From contig NZ_LXYR01000024.1 in NCBI RefSeq assembly GCF_001650195.1, positions 1 through 64,000 of the forward strand: 64,000 nt of DNA, written 5' to 3'. Source of the stretch: Phormidesmis priestleyi BC1401. Its GTDB lineage: Bacteria > Cyanobacteriota > Cyanobacteriia > Leptolyngbyales > Leptolyngbyaceae. Positions 45,528 through 55,463 of the stretch are shown piece after piece. The position numbers and the translations under genes are program-made. The notes beneath the pieces were generated by a model that saw only the letters and a program-made list of their open reading frames with translations, made no database searches and was not told where the DNA came from. The number at the start of each line of letters is the position of its first letter. The stretch's first letter is position 1.

Positions 45528-45694
45528 AGGTTTGACCTCTCACAAGATGAATTAAGGTAAACAATACTCAGTTAGTTTGTCACTAATAGCTACAGCGTAA
45601 ATGCAGCCATTACGGAACTATTTTGTTCTATCGTTCCCGATATAACTCGATCGTCAGCGACAAACTTCACAGGATTGAGTAGCCTGCCTGATTT

Positions 45695-45778
45695 CTAAAC
45701 TGGATAGAGTCGATCGAGCCGAATCAAGGTTTGTAGCAGCATATTGACCCCTTGGAACCGATCTGGAGAGTCCGGTTG
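45695..45778 (-). pseudogene. 3' remnant of an amidohydrolase paralogue
   Basis: Minus-strand stretch coding for the last 27 residues of a second copy of the amidohydrolase at 47870: SPDRFQGVNMLLQTLIRLD then RLYPV and stop, against SPEECAQGVNMLLQTLIRLD then LMYPV and stop. The last 60 bases match at 54 of 60 positions in the same orientation. Upstream of it the frame is soon closed. The rest of the 410-base gap before the methyltransferase gene holds nothing recognisable. Confidence 0.75.
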
Positions 45779-46003
45779 ATTCCCTAAATTTCAAATGGCT
45801 TAAATTACAATTAAATTTTTTCCAAAATTGGTAGAATTGTATTACTGTAGTCTGTTGGAACTATACGCATTGAGTGAACGAAAGTCTTTCTTGTAGCGCT
45901 GCCCATAGCGCACTTACACTCTTTATGGTAGGATATAGTGCTACATAGTCTACTACTTACAAATTTGACTGAAGATCTATTTCAGTCTAAAAGGTTTAAT
46001 CAT

Positions 46004-47854
46004 ATGGTGGAAGCAGCACTAGAACTTTTTGACACTGAGAAGATAATTGTTCGGGATTTGGGGTCAATAGATCAAGATGATCCTCAAGCCTGGGAGAACA
46101 AGATTATTTTCAGCGACTGCTTAGAAGCATTACAAAAGATGCCATCTGAAAGTGTCGATTTGATAATAACCTCGCCTCCATACGCTGATAGTCGAAAAAA
46201 AACCTATGGTGGAATTTCTCCAGATGAATATCCTGACTGGTTTCTTGCAAGAGCTTTAGAGCTGAAAAGAGTTTTAAAGCCAGAAGGTTCTTTTATTCTT
46301 AACATTAAAGAAAAAGTTGTTAACGGCGAGAGACATCCCTATGTATTGCGTTTAATTTTAGGGATGCAGAATCAAGGATGGTTATGGACTGAGGAATACA
46401 TATGGCACAAAAAAAACAGTTACCCTGGCAAATGGTCTAATCGTTTTCGTGACTCTTGGGAGCGCTGTTTGCACTTCAATAAGCAAAAAAAGTTCAAAAT
46501 GTACCAGGAGACCGTTATGGTTCCTATGGGCGATTGGGCTAAGTCACGCCTCAAGAAATTAAGTGAAACTGATAAAAAACGTGATAATTCTAAAGTAGAG
46601 AGTGGGTTTGGCAAGAACATCTCGAATTGGTTGGGGCGTACTACAGCTTATCCAACTAACGTTCTACATTTAGCAACGGAATGTGGAAACAAAAATCATA
46701 GTGCCGCATTTCCTAAATCTCTTCCATCCTGGTTTATTAAGTTGTTTACCGAACCAGGCGATGTCGTACTCGATCCTTTTCTTGGTTCTGGAACATCTTG
46801 CATAGTAGCCAAAGAATTGGGTAGAACCTATATAGGTATTGAAGTAAAAGAGGAATATTGCAACCTTTCAGTCTTCAACATTGGGCAAGCAAAGGTTGAT
46901 GCTCAGACTGTAAGCTATGCCATTGAAGATGACAATTCTCAGTTAGGAGATAGCGTTTCTATGTCTAATTCAATCTACCAAGTCTATTATGACTATCTAG
47001 CAGAGAATGTTCTTACTCCTTTTTATGAAAAGAGATTTGAGAAATTAAGAAAGCTAAAACTCCAGGATGTTTTAAGACGCAAAAATCCGTATTTGTTCAA
47101 AGCGAAAAATATAGAGTTAGCCGGAGACTTCGTGAAGAGTATTGTTGATGCTTATCTCTCTTCGCAAGAAGAAACCATTTTTGGAAATTTGCTAGAAGAT
47201 TTTGCAATATTTGTATCATCGAGATTGCACAAAGGCTTCAAGTCTAGCTTAAAGAGTGTTGACTTAGAGTTTGAGAGAAACGGTTGTTATTACATAGTGG
47301 GAATTAAGTCTGGAACTAATTGGGGCAATTCTGACCAAATTAACAGAATGAAAGACAACTTCAGAAAAGCCAGGAAAATTTTACATGAGCGTGGAGTACA
47401 TCAAGAAATCGTTGCTGTCAACGGCTGTATGTATGGGAAAGACAATAATCCCTTGAAAGATAAGAAACTGCTCAACAAGAAATTTGTAGATGAAGAGCCA
47501 GATAAAATTTATTACAAACGTGCTGGTCAAGACTTCTGGGAATTTATATCTGGAGATGAGGATCTCTATCAGGAAATAATTGTACCGATTGATAAAGAAG
47601 CAAAGAGAAAGGATGAGTTGTTCAGAGCCACCTATGTTGCAAAAGTTAATGAAATGACATCGGACTTTGATTGTTACTTTATGACTAACTATCAGATTGA
47701 TTGGGTCAAACTTGTGGACTATGTATCTAAGCGAGGTGAGGTTCTCCTAAAGCCTTCGCAAAACCAAATGATCTTGACATTAGAGGAAGGCTCTGATTCC
47801 GAGGAAGTCTTGGATTTGTCCGATGCTCTAGATTTTGAAGAATTTGAGGATTAA
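46004..47854 (+). CDS. DNA methyltransferase fused to a restriction-endonuclease-like domain
   Basis: 616 residues from the ATG at 46004 (a GTG at 45938 would add 22). Residues about 30-310 are a beta-class amino-methyltransferase: catalytic TSPPYADSRKK comes first and the SAM motif DPFLGSGTSCIVAKELG later. TSPPY fits either N4-cytosine or N6-adenine methylation. The C-terminal half (about 340-590) resembles PmeII-type endonucleases, with a GNLLEDFAIFV helix and YYIVGIKSGTNWGNSDQ, where Lys of GIK would be catalytic. One chain would then be a whole restriction-modification system. AT-rich compared with neighbours and flanked by two copies of an amidohydrolase 3' end, so probably acquired. Confidence 0.85.
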   Translation: MVEAALELFDTEKIIVRDLGSIDQDDPQAWENKIIFSDCLEALQKMPSESVDLIITSPPYADSRKKTYGGISPDEYPDWFLARALELKRVLKPEGSFILNIKEKVVNGERHPYVLRLILGMQNQGWLWTEEYIWHKKNSYPGKWSNRFRDSWERCLHFNKQKKFKMYQETVMVPMGDWAKSRLKKLSETDKKRDNSKVESGFGKNISNWLGRTTAYPTNVLHLATECGNKNHSAAFPKSLPSWFIKLFTEPGDVVLDPFLGSGTSCIVAKELGRTYIGIEVKEEYCNLSVFNIGQAKVDAQTVSYAIEDDNSQLGDSVSMSNSIYQVYYDYLAENVLTPFYEKRFEKLRKLKLQDVLRRKNPYLFKAKNIELAGDFVKSIVDAYLSSQEETIFGNLLEDFAIFVSSRLHKGFKSSLKSVDLEFERNGCYYIVGIKSGTNWGNSDQINRMKDNFRKARKILHERGVHQEIVAVNGCMYGKDNNPLKDKKLLNKKFVDEEPDKIYYKRAGQDFWEFISGDEDLYQEIIVPIDKEAKRKDELFRATYVAKVNEMTSDFDCYFMTNYQIDWVKLVDYVSKRGEVLLKPSQNQMILTLEEGSDSEEVLDLSDALDFEEFED

Positions 47855-47869
47855 AAGTGTAGATTTAAA

Positions 47870-49114
47870 CTAAACCGGATACATCAGATCGAGCCGAATC
47901 AAGGTCTGTAGCAGCATATTGACCCCTTGAGCGCATTCTTCGGGCGAGGTATATTCGTCTTCGGCGTGGCTGATTCCGGCCTGGCTGGGGACGAAAATCA
48001 TGCCCATGTCGGTGATTAGCCCCATTTCTTGAGCGTCGTGACTGGCGCGGCTAGGCAGATGGCAATAACTGAAGCCCATTTCTTTGCAGGTTTGCTCGAT
48101 CGCCGTTTGAATGCGAGGAGTCGCTAGAACGGCTTCGGTTTGCAGAATCGGCGTGATCGTGATTTCAGTTCGGTTCGACTTGGCGATCGCCTGTAGCTGC
48201 TGCTGAAGCTGCTCGGATAATAAGATCAGATGTTCTTGATCAACGTCACGCATGTCGATCGTTAACTCAACCTGTCCCGGCACGATATTAGCAGCGTTGG
48301 GAAATACGCTTAACGCGCCGACCGTCGCTACAGAGGAACCTGAAGAACTTTTTGCGAGATGGTTCACCGCTAAAACGATTTGAGAAGCCGTCACGAGTGC
48401 ATCTTGTCTCATGCTCATCGGCGTAGTGCCTGCATGGTTCGATCGACCAATCACCGTCACGATATAGCGATGTTGTCCGACGATTCCTTCGACGACTCCA
48501 ATTTGCTTCCCGTGGTGTTCTAAAACGCCGCCCTGCTCGACGTGTAGCTCAACAAATGCAGCGATGTCAGCAGCATTGCGTTTAGCAGTAGCGAGTTTTG
48601 ACCAATCGCCGCCAACTCGCTGAAGACAGGTCTCGATCGAAGTGCCATCGTCGCGCCGATAGTATTCGGGTTCTTTAAAAACGGTGCCTGAGATGGCTTT
48701 TGCACCAATCATGCCGCCCTCTTCGTCAGTGAAGACCACCACCTCAACGGGATGGTCGAGTCGAATCGAGTGTTCGCGCAGCACTCTGACCACTTCAATC
48801 CCTGCCAAGACTCCTAGCGCTCCATCATAGCGTCCGCCTGTCGGAACCGTGTCAATGTGAGATCCCGTCATCAGGGCAGGGGCATCCGTTTTTTGCCCTG
48901 CATAGGTGCCGATGATGTTTCCGGCTGCATCAATTCGCACGGTCATTCCGGTTTCCTGCATCCATCGCTGTACAAGCTGACGCGCCGAAATCACCTCTGG
49001 ACTGTAGGCAATGCGACACACGCCGCCGTTGGGGAGTTTCCCGATCGTAGCGAGTTCGGCAATCGTTCGGCTGAGACGATCTTGGTTAATGAATGGTGCA
49101 GTAATCACAGTCAT
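47870..49114 (-). CDS. Allantoate amidohydrolase / N-carbamoyl-amino-acid hydrolase family
   Basis: 414-residue M20-type zinc amidase. SHIDTVPTGGRYDGALGVL, TDEEGGMIGAKAISG, ELHVEQGGVLE and the C-terminal PSRASHDAQEMG supply the metal ligands and dimer-domain residues. The family hydrolyses allantoate, ureidoglycine or N-carbamoyl amino acids. Allantoate is favoured here because a PuuE allantoinase and a hydantoin/allantoin-type racemase lie at the other end of the cluster. It starts 3 bases after the permease gene, so it is in the same operon. Confidence 0.85.
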   Translation of the reverse strand: MTVITAPFINQDRLSRTIAELATIGKLPNGGVCRIAYSPEVISARQLVQRWMQETGMTVRIDAAGNIIGTYAGQKTDAPALMTGSHIDTVPTGGRYDGALGVLAGIEVVRVLREHSIRLDHPVEVVVFTDEEGGMIGAKAISGTVFKEPEYYRRDDGTSIETCLQRVGGDWSKLATAKRNAADIAAFVELHVEQGGVLEHHGKQIGVVEGIVGQHRYIVTVIGRSNHAGTTPMSMRQDALVTASQIVLAVNHLAKSSSGSSVATVGALSVFPNAANIVPGQVELTIDMRDVDQEHLILLSEQLQQQLQAIAKSNRTEITITPILQTEAVLATPRIQTAIEQTCKEMGFSYCHLPSRASHDAQEMGLITDMGMIFVPSQAGISHAEDEYTSPEECAQGVNMLLQTLIRLDLMYPV

Positions 49115-49116
49115 GG

Positions 49117-49929
49117 CTATTCACTTTGACGACGAGAGAAGAACTGAATTCCTATCAATGCTACCCCAATCAATAGAAAAGAGAATGCAGTCGTTAACGT
49201 TCCTAATGCATAAAGCGATGGAGATGTGACGTTTGTAGTCATGCCAAAAATCTCTAACGGCAACGTATTTTTCTCACCCGATATTAACGACGTGCGAGTA
49301 AATTCGTCATAGGACAATGTAAAGCCGAATAACGCAACTCCGATTAGACTCGGAGCAATGAGCGGCAGTACAATCTCCCAAAAAGTTTTACCGTCTCCGG
49401 CTCCTAAATCGCGCGCGGCTTCTTCATAAGTAGGATTGAAGCGATTAAACACGCCGAGCATAATTAAGAATGCGAAGGGAATCGTCCAGGTAAGGTGTCC
49501 AGCTAATGCGGACGAATACCACTGACTTTGAATTCCTAATAGACTAAACACAATGCCAATGCCTAATGAAATGAGAATGCTCGGCACAATCAGACTCGAA
49601 ATGGTCAAATAGAAGATGAAATTAGAGCCAATAAACCTGCGGCGAAATGCCATTCCGGCTGAAACGCTGATCACGACCGTGATGACCATCACAAGCAATC
49701 CTAGCAGCAGCGATCGCTGAAAGGCTTCGACAAAACTACCGACGCGCTGTTGACCAAACACCGATGCCAGCCAATAAAAACTAAAGCCACGCATGGGAAA
49801 GGTCAATTGCCCTTCAGGACCTTGAAGCGACAGCAGGAAAATGGCGGAAAACGGTCCGTAGAGAAATAGCACAAACAATCCGAAGAAGGCAGACAGAAAA
49901 TAGAACGATAAGGGACGTTTCTTCATCAC
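49117..49929 (-). CDS. ABC transporter permease (PotC-like)
   Basis: 270-residue inner-membrane permease with about six hydrophobic helices and the binding-protein-dependent transport EAA loop (YEEAARDLGAGDGKTFWEIVLPLI, about 175-198). Close to spermidine/putrescine-type PotC proteins, whose wider family also carries other organic nitrogen compounds. It overlaps the other permease by 4 bases and is followed 3 bases on by the amidohydrolase, so import and breakdown are translated together. Confidence 0.9.
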   Translation of the reverse strand: MMKKRPLSFYFLSAFFGLFVLFLYGPFSAIFLLSLQGPEGQLTFPMRGFSFYWLASVFGQQRVGSFVEAFQRSLLLGLLVMVITVVISVSAGMAFRRRFIGSNFIFYLTISSLIVPSILISLGIGIVFSLLGIQSQWYSSALAGHLTWTIPFAFLIMLGVFNRFNPTYEEAARDLGAGDGKTFWEIVLPLIAPSLIGVALFGFTLSYDEFTRTSLISGEKNTLPLEIFGMTTNVTSPSLYALGTLTTAFSFLLIGVALIGIQFFSRRQSE

Positions 49930-50783
49930 AACTCCTTGCGAATATCAACGACACGCAGAATAGCAAACACCAGCATCAACGTGATGATTAATAAAATTAC
50001 CGCATTCGCTGCTGCTAAGGGATATTGCAAACTGCCGATTTGATTTTTGATTAAATATCCGATCGACGACGATTGTCCCCCGCTCATCAACCGCACGGTG
50101 GCAAACTCGCCCATGACGAGCGTGACGATAAAAATAGTTCCGATCGCGATCCCAGACGACGAGAGCGGCAGAATAACCTCTTTTTGAATCTGAAAGGCTG
50201 AGGCACCCGCATCTTCAGCAGCAGAAACGAGCATCCGATCGATTCGCATCATGCTGTTAAAAATTGGACCGATCATAAACAACACATACAGATGCACCAT
50301 CGCCAACACGACTGCGAAATCTGAAAACAAAAACATTTCAACAGGTTTATCCGTAAAGTGCAGCGCCATCAAACTTTTATTGATGACTCCCTCACGTCCT
50401 AAAAACGGAATCCAGGAGATCATGCGAATGATATTTGAGGTCAAGAATGGAATCGTACACACCAAAAACAAAATCACCTGCCAGCGCAGTGTTTTGACGT
50501 GAAACGCTAGAAAGTATGCAACCGGATACGCAATCAGAATGGTAAAAAACCAAACTAATCCGACAAACTTAAACGTATTGAGATAAGTAGTCAGGTAAAC
50601 TTTAGACGCGAAAATCGCCTGATAATTACTCAACGTAAAGCCAGGAGTCATCGAATAGCCGTTGAATTCCCAAAAACTTACCGCCACGATCGTCAGAATC
50701 GGAATCACCAGAAATAATAGCAGCACGATCGTCTGAGGGGCGACCAATAGATAGGGTTGTAGCGTTCTCCAGTTTTTCAACAT
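49926..50783 (-). CDS. ABC transporter permease (PotB-like)
   Basis: 285-residue permease with six predicted helices and an EAA-type loop (SAAEDAGASAFQIQKEVILPL, about 187-207). Partner of the PotC-like permease with which it overlaps by 4 bases. The ATG at 50783 is preferred over a TTG at 50807. A terminator separates it from the porin upstream, so it may have its own promoter in the 90-base gap. Confidence 0.9.
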   Translation of the reverse strand: MLKNWRTLQPYLLVAPQTIVLLLFLVIPILTIVAVSFWEFNGYSMTPGFTLSNYQAIFASKVYLTTYLNTFKFVGLVWFFTILIAYPVAYFLAFHVKTLRWQVILFLVCTIPFLTSNIIRMISWIPFLGREGVINKSLMALHFTDKPVEMFLFSDFAVVLAMVHLYVLFMIGPIFNSMMRIDRMLVSAAEDAGASAFQIQKEVILPLSSSGIAIGTIFIVTLVMGEFATVRLMSGGQSSSIGYLIKNQIGSLQYPLAAANAVILLIITLMLVFAILRVVDIRKEL

Positions 50784-50866
50784 GGTAGGGAAAGTGGCAA
50801 AGAACAAAAAACGTGCAGACGATGCTCAGTCTAAAATTTTACAGAATTGCCATCCGCTACATCCGT

Positions 50867-50905
50867 CACAAAAGCAGGATCAGGTTTCAGCAACTCGATC
50901 CTGCT
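50867..50905 (-). terminator. Terminator after the porin gene
   Basis: Minus strand AGCAGGATC and GATCCTGCT form a 9-base-pair stem with a loop of about 15 bases, followed by TTTTG. It ends the porin transcript 11 bases or so after the stop. Confidence 0.7.
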
Positions 50906-50915
50906 GCCAAACCCT

Positions 50916-52619
50916 TTAGAAGTTAAACGTAGTCCGAATAACACCTAAATAGATAGTGTCGTTTGCACTGTTGTGTTCTGGATTCGCAATCAGCACTAGC
51001 CCAGGCGTAATGCCCACATGATCGTTTATCGTATAGCGGTAAAACGCCTCAACCTGAATCGAGGTATTGGGATCTTTGAAGCCAGAAAGATCGTTCGAGG
51101 TGGTTTTAGACGGCATTCCGACGATCAATCCACCTAAGTTGCCTTTCTTGCCCAAGTCAGGAAACGCCAGCGCCACTGCCCAAGCTTGAATCGTTGCACT
51201 CGCGCCCTTGGTCGCTCCGCCTTGAGACTTTGCGTCACCCAAATAATACCAACCACTCAGGCTAAAATTGGGATTAAACCGATATTCTGCCTCGACTCCA
51301 TAGCCATTTGTGATCACGGGAGCCGCGCCAAACGGAAACGCCGAATTTTGGCTACCAAAAAAGCCACCGGGAGGCGCATTTCCGCTCCCATTGTCGTAAG
51401 CATTTAAGTAAGTCAACGCTACCGCTAAACTGTTGTTTGGACGAAAGGTGATCTGACCCAATGCTCCATAAGGTCCACCTGTTAAACCTGTCTTTGGATC
51501 GTTTGCGGTCGGAGTGCCTGCCAAATAGCCGCCCCCAACGTTAATAGAATTGCTGAGATTGTAGTTAAAGCCCGCTCCACTTACGCCACTCGGAAAGTAG
51601 ATCGGACTCCGCAAGCTGAAGCCCGTCAGCACCGTGTCATAGTCTCCGTCCAACGGGTGCAGCGTGGGCACAAACAAATCTAAAAAGCCGAACGCTTCTA
51701 AATAGGCAGTGCCTCGATCGCCGATCGGGAACCGATATTCAAGCTGGTTAATCGATACTGAGTTGCCACTTGCTGACTGAAACGCCAGCTTTGAAGAAGT
51801 CGCGCCCGTTGCATCCGCGAGGCTCGGCGTGTTCCCGGCTTGCAGACGAGCGATCAGTTTGTCGCGTCCTGTGAAACTGCTAGTTAGGACTAGACGGACT
51901 CGATCGCTAAAAATGATGTTGTCATTAACTTTAGTTCGCGGTTGGGCAGGCACGATCGTCGGACCCGGTGCCCCAGATTGTCCAGGTGGTCTCGCCACCA
52001 AGCCAGCGCTCGAACTGACGGCTTTATTGCCTCCAAAGGCACCCAACACACCAAACACCACATTTCCTATAAGTTTGGTGGTGGTTGAGAATTGTTGTTT
52101 CTCTAAGGTCGTAGTTCTGGCTTCTAATGAGTCCACTCGACCGCGTAGCGTTGCTAATTCGGCGGCGAATTCTTCTTGCAACCTTTGTAGCGTTGCCAAA
52201 TCTTCTTTTTTGACGAGATCCGCCGTCGATGCAGCGATTAATTCATTGACTCGATCGAGACACGAATTCAGTCCCGCTGCGAATTCATAGCGTGTCAGTG
52301 CTCGATTACCGCGATAGGTTTTATCGGGATATCCTGCAATGCATCCATAGCGTTCGACCAGCGATTGCAATGCCTGAAATGCCCAATCTGTCGGGCGTAC
52401 ATCAGAGAGCTGCGAGATCGATGTAACTTGTGATTCGATCGCGCCATCCTGGGAATATTGGCTGACTGGTTGCAGCGATTCAGGTTGGCGATCGATCGTG
52501 ACTTCAGTCTCTGTTTGAACGGTTGGCGCTTCGGCTGCAAAGACAACCTGAGACAACAGAACCGAACTGAACACAGTAGAACTCAGACCCAAGGCAAGCT
52601 TGAGAAAACTCGTCGTCAT
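50916..52619 (-). CDS. Outer-membrane porin with SLH domain (OprB-type)
   Basis: 567 residues. Signal peptide (1-about 29, ending VFAAEA), an SLH domain (about 70-130, DVRPTDWAFQALQSLVERYGC, RGNRALTRYEFAAGL) that binds peptidoglycan-linked polymer, a short coiled coil (about 145-180), then a beta-barrel (about 230-567) ending in the C-terminal phenylalanine (TTFNF) of outer-membrane proteins. Such cyanobacterial porins pass small solutes or ions across the outer membrane. Its place among transporter genes suggests it is the outer-membrane channel for the same substrate. Confidence 0.9.
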   Translation of the reverse strand: MTTSFLKLALGLSSTVFSSVLLSQVVFAAEAPTVQTETEVTIDRQPESLQPVSQYSQDGAIESQVTSISQLSDVRPTDWAFQALQSLVERYGCIAGYPDKTYRGNRALTRYEFAAGLNSCLDRVNELIAASTADLVKKEDLATLQRLQEEFAAELATLRGRVDSLEARTTTLEKQQFSTTTKLIGNVVFGVLGAFGGNKAVSSSAGLVARPPGQSGAPGPTIVPAQPRTKVNDNIIFSDRVRLVLTSSFTGRDKLIARLQAGNTPSLADATGATSSKLAFQSASGNSVSINQLEYRFPIGDRGTAYLEAFGFLDLFVPTLHPLDGDYDTVLTGFSLRSPIYFPSGVSGAGFNYNLSNSINVGGGYLAGTPTANDPKTGLTGGPYGALGQITFRPNNSLAVALTYLNAYDNGSGNAPPGGFFGSQNSAFPFGAAPVITNGYGVEAEYRFNPNFSLSGWYYLGDAKSQGGATKGASATIQAWAVALAFPDLGKKGNLGGLIVGMPSKTTSNDLSGFKDPNTSIQVEAFYRYTINDHVGITPGLVLIANPEHNSANDTIYLGVIRTTFNF

Positions 52620-52725
52620 GATTCACTCCACACACAAAATAAAGTAGTTAGACCAATTTTTTTAGGTGCATCAGAAACCCCCTGACCGCACCGCTGATAT
52701 CGCTCAAATCAATGCATCTTGATGA

Positions 52726-54042
52726 TCACGCAGCGATAAATTCGTTCCACTTTTGAATCAGATAAGTTTGCTCTTTCATGACTGAGTTCCAGCAAACCAC
52801 GTTGCCCAAGCGCTCCTTGAATGAGCCGCCATCGCGCACCGCGCCTTTAGACTCAATCTTTTTGCCGAACGGATCGATAATGTCGATCGCCGCAGGTTTT
52901 CCTTCATACCAAAAATCGGCTTCTTCGGGCTTCATAAATTTCTTGGCATTGTCAGGAATCGCGCTGTAGTAGCCTTGTCGTCCCAAAAAGCCGCCCACCC
53001 AGCCGTCTAGCAGCCAGTTGAGATATTCGTAGGCTGCGTCTAAGTTGATGCCCGACAGGTTTTTAGAAATGCCCACTCCGCCACCCCAGCCGCGATAGCC
53101 TTCTTTAAGCGGACCATACACGCACTTTAACCCTTTGGCTTTCACAGCAGTCACCGCAGGCGACCACATCGATTGCAAAACCACTTCACCTGATGACATC
53201 AGATTGACCGACTCATCAAACGACTTCCAAAACGCCCGAAACTGACCCTCTTTTTTCTTTTGAATCAGCATCTCGATCACTTTGTCGAGTTCTTCTTTGG
53301 TCATGTTGCCTTTGTCGCCAAACTTCATCATTCCAGACGCTTCCAGCACCATCGCGGCATCCATAATCCCGATCGAGGGGATATCCAGCAACGCCGTTTT
53401 GCCTTTGAACTTAGGATCAAATAACTCTGCCCACGACTGAATTTTGCCGCCCGTTAAATCAGGACGATAGCCCAGCGTATCGGCATTGTATTGAAACGGA
53501 ATCAGCGTTGCCCAATCGGTCGGCGTGGCTGAAAACTCTTTGGAGTCTTTGTCTTTGAGATACATCACTTTACTGGGTGACGTGCCCTGAGACGTGTTGA
53601 CAGGCGCACCCTCATAAAACTTCCCAGTCGTGAAAAACGGCACAATTTTGCCGAATTCTTTGATGCGTTTAACGTCGATCGCTTGCAGGTTGCCCGACGG
53701 AACCACTAGCGGCAAACTAAAATATTCGCCGTCAAACATGTCATATTGACCGGGCTGCGTAATCGCAATCTGGTTATTTTCCTCGGTGCTGAGGGCGCGT
53801 AATTGCAGCTTAAAGCCGAGGTCTTTTTCTGCCTGCTCTTTGATCTCGTTGATTTGGGCAACCCCTGTGCCAATAAATCGCAGCGTGACATCTTTGATTT
53901 TATTGGTGATGATTGTCGGACCTGTGCCCGTCGATGCGGTGGGCGTAGAAGTCTGATTGTTAGCGCTACAGTTGGTCGTGGCGAGAAAGGCTCCCGCTGC
54001 TAGACCCGTTTGAATAAGTTTACGTCGAGAAATATTTGTCAT
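52726..54042 (-). CDS. ABC transporter solute-binding protein (PotD-like), Tat/lipoprotein signal
   Basis: 438 residues from the ATG at 54042. The N terminus has a twin-arginine motif (SRRKLIQTG) and a lipobox-like LATTNC, so it may be exported folded and lipid-anchored. The body is a spermidine/putrescine-type periplasmic binding protein (MFDGEYFSLPLVV, QSMWSPAV, GYRGWGGGVGISK). The ligand is not evident; a ureide such as allantoin is inferred from the enzymes nearby. Lies between the ATPase and porin genes on the same strand. Confidence 0.88.
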   Translation of the reverse strand: MTNISRRKLIQTGLAAGAFLATTNCSANNQTSTPTASTGTGPTIITNKIKDVTLRFIGTGVAQINEIKEQAEKDLGFKLQLRALSTEENNQIAITQPGQYDMFDGEYFSLPLVVPSGNLQAIDVKRIKEFGKIVPFFTTGKFYEGAPVNTSQGTSPSKVMYLKDKDSKEFSATPTDWATLIPFQYNADTLGYRPDLTGGKIQSWAELFDPKFKGKTALLDIPSIGIMDAAMVLEASGMMKFGDKGNMTKEELDKVIEMLIQKKKEGQFRAFWKSFDESVNLMSSGEVVLQSMWSPAVTAVKAKGLKCVYGPLKEGYRGWGGGVGISKNLSGINLDAAYEYLNWLLDGWVGGFLGRQGYYSAIPDNAKKFMKPEEADFWYEGKPAAIDIIDPFGKKIESKGAVRDGGSFKERLGNVVCWNSVMKEQTYLIQKWNEFIAA

Positions 54043-54124
54043 TGCTGAGATAAGGGTAGAGAACAAAAAGGGGTGAGAAGCGAACGAGATATTCCGGTGT
54101 GAGGGAAGACTGTGACGAAACGAG

Positions 54125-55294
54125 CTAACTCGGCAGAAAAACGCACTCTTCAGCCGACCAGCGCAGCGCGATCAGTTGCCCCTCCTGCAGCGAACTGGTT
54201 GACCATTCATCGGTGCGGACTTTGTAGAGCAACTCCTGCCCCGTTTTTTCCTCCATGAGTGAAACGCGCGTCACAAATCCTGTTAGCTCGACTGCCGTAA
54301 TTCTTGCCTGAATAGAGTTTGGGTAGGGAGACGGCTCTGCCGAAGGAAGCTCTAAGTGCATCAGATCAGCCCGAATTGAACAGGCTCCGATCGCGCCCAC
54401 TTGAGAGGCGTGTCCCCGACAAAACAGAGGACCGATGCCGTCTACGTCTAGCTCGATCAAGTCGCCGCGATTAGTGTCAGAGGCAATCCGGGCAACTTTG
54501 CCTTGAAAGATGTTGTTGTCACCCATAAACTTGGCGACAAACTGCGACGTGGGCGTGTGAAAAATTGTAGATGGGGTGCCGACTTGCTCAATTTGACCTT
54601 GATTCATAATCACGATGCTGTCTGAGAGTGACATTGCCTCATCCATGCCATGAGTGACTTGAATAAAGGTCATACCAAACTGCTGCTGAATTTTGCGAAG
54701 TTCGCCCCGCATTCTCACCCGCAAACTCTCGTCTAAAGCGCTCAGCGGCTCATCTAACAGCAACACTTGAGGACGTGTGACGAGCGCCCTTGCCAGAGCA
54801 ATGCGCTGCTGCTGCCCGCCGCTCAACTGGGTGGGTTTACGATCGCTCAAATGACTTAACCCTACCAAGTCCAAAATTTCTCCGACTCGGATACGCCGCT
54901 CACCCAGCGGAGCCTTTCGCATTTTTAGCCCAAAGTCTACATTGTCCCAAACGCTCTTGTGGGGAAACAGCGCATAGCTCTGAAACATCATCGCAGTGTC
55001 GCGCTTGGCAGGCGGCAGGTGACTAACGCGCCGATCGCCGATCAGCACTTCTCCACTCGTCACATCTTCGTGTCCCGCAATCATTCTGAGGGTGGTGGTT
55101 TTGCCGCAACCACTCGGTCCAACCAGGCAGCAATAAGTGCCTGCTGCAAAGTCTAGAGTCAAGTTTTCGACCGCGACAAATGCGCCATATTTCTTAGACA
55201 CCGATCGCAGCGAAACGCCTTGAGTGCTGCTAAATTCCTTCTTAATTTCAGGGCTTGCTGCGATCGTGTCAAGACTAGGAACTTCTGTGGTCAT
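54125..55294 (-). CDS. ABC transporter ATP-binding protein (PotA-like)
   Basis: 389 residues. Walker A GPSGCGKTTT (about 58-67), Q loop, signature LSGGQQQR, Walker B VLLLDEPLSALDE and switch His (VTHGMDEA), followed by a TOBE domain (about 280-385). This is the energising subunit for the two permeases at 49117-50783. First gene of the minus-strand transport genes and divergent from the GntR regulator. Confidence 0.93.
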   Translation of the reverse strand: MTTEVPSLDTIAASPEIKKEFSSTQGVSLRSVSKKYGAFVAVENLTLDFAAGTYCCLVGPSGCGKTTTLRMIAGHEDVTSGEVLIGDRRVSHLPPAKRDTAMMFQSYALFPHKSVWDNVDFGLKMRKAPLGERRIRVGEILDLVGLSHLSDRKPTQLSGGQQQRIALARALVTRPQVLLLDEPLSALDESLRVRMRGELRKIQQQFGMTFIQVTHGMDEAMSLSDSIVIMNQGQIEQVGTPSTIFHTPTSQFVAKFMGDNNIFQGKVARIASDTNRGDLIELDVDGIGPLFCRGHASQVGAIGACSIRADLMHLELPSAEPSPYPNSIQARITAVELTGFVTRVSLMEEKTGQELLYKVRTDEWSTSSLQEGQLIALRWSAEECVFLPS

Positions 55295-55463
55295 GGTGCC
55301 TCCAGCCAGGGTTGGAATGGATAAGGTAAGTTAAGCCTTTCACACAAAACTCAAAAAAAATGTGACAATTCATGCAAAAAAATCTGTAGAAGGCAAGCAG
55401 CTATCAGTCGAACCGCTCAAATCAGCTAATCTCCTGAACTTAAACTCACTCGGTCGTTTTCGC

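Noticed and set aside
45938-46003. GTG start adding 22 residues to the methyltransferase
   Set aside because: No ribosome-binding site was seen at the GTG, while the ATG at 46004 follows AAAGG; kept only as an alternative.
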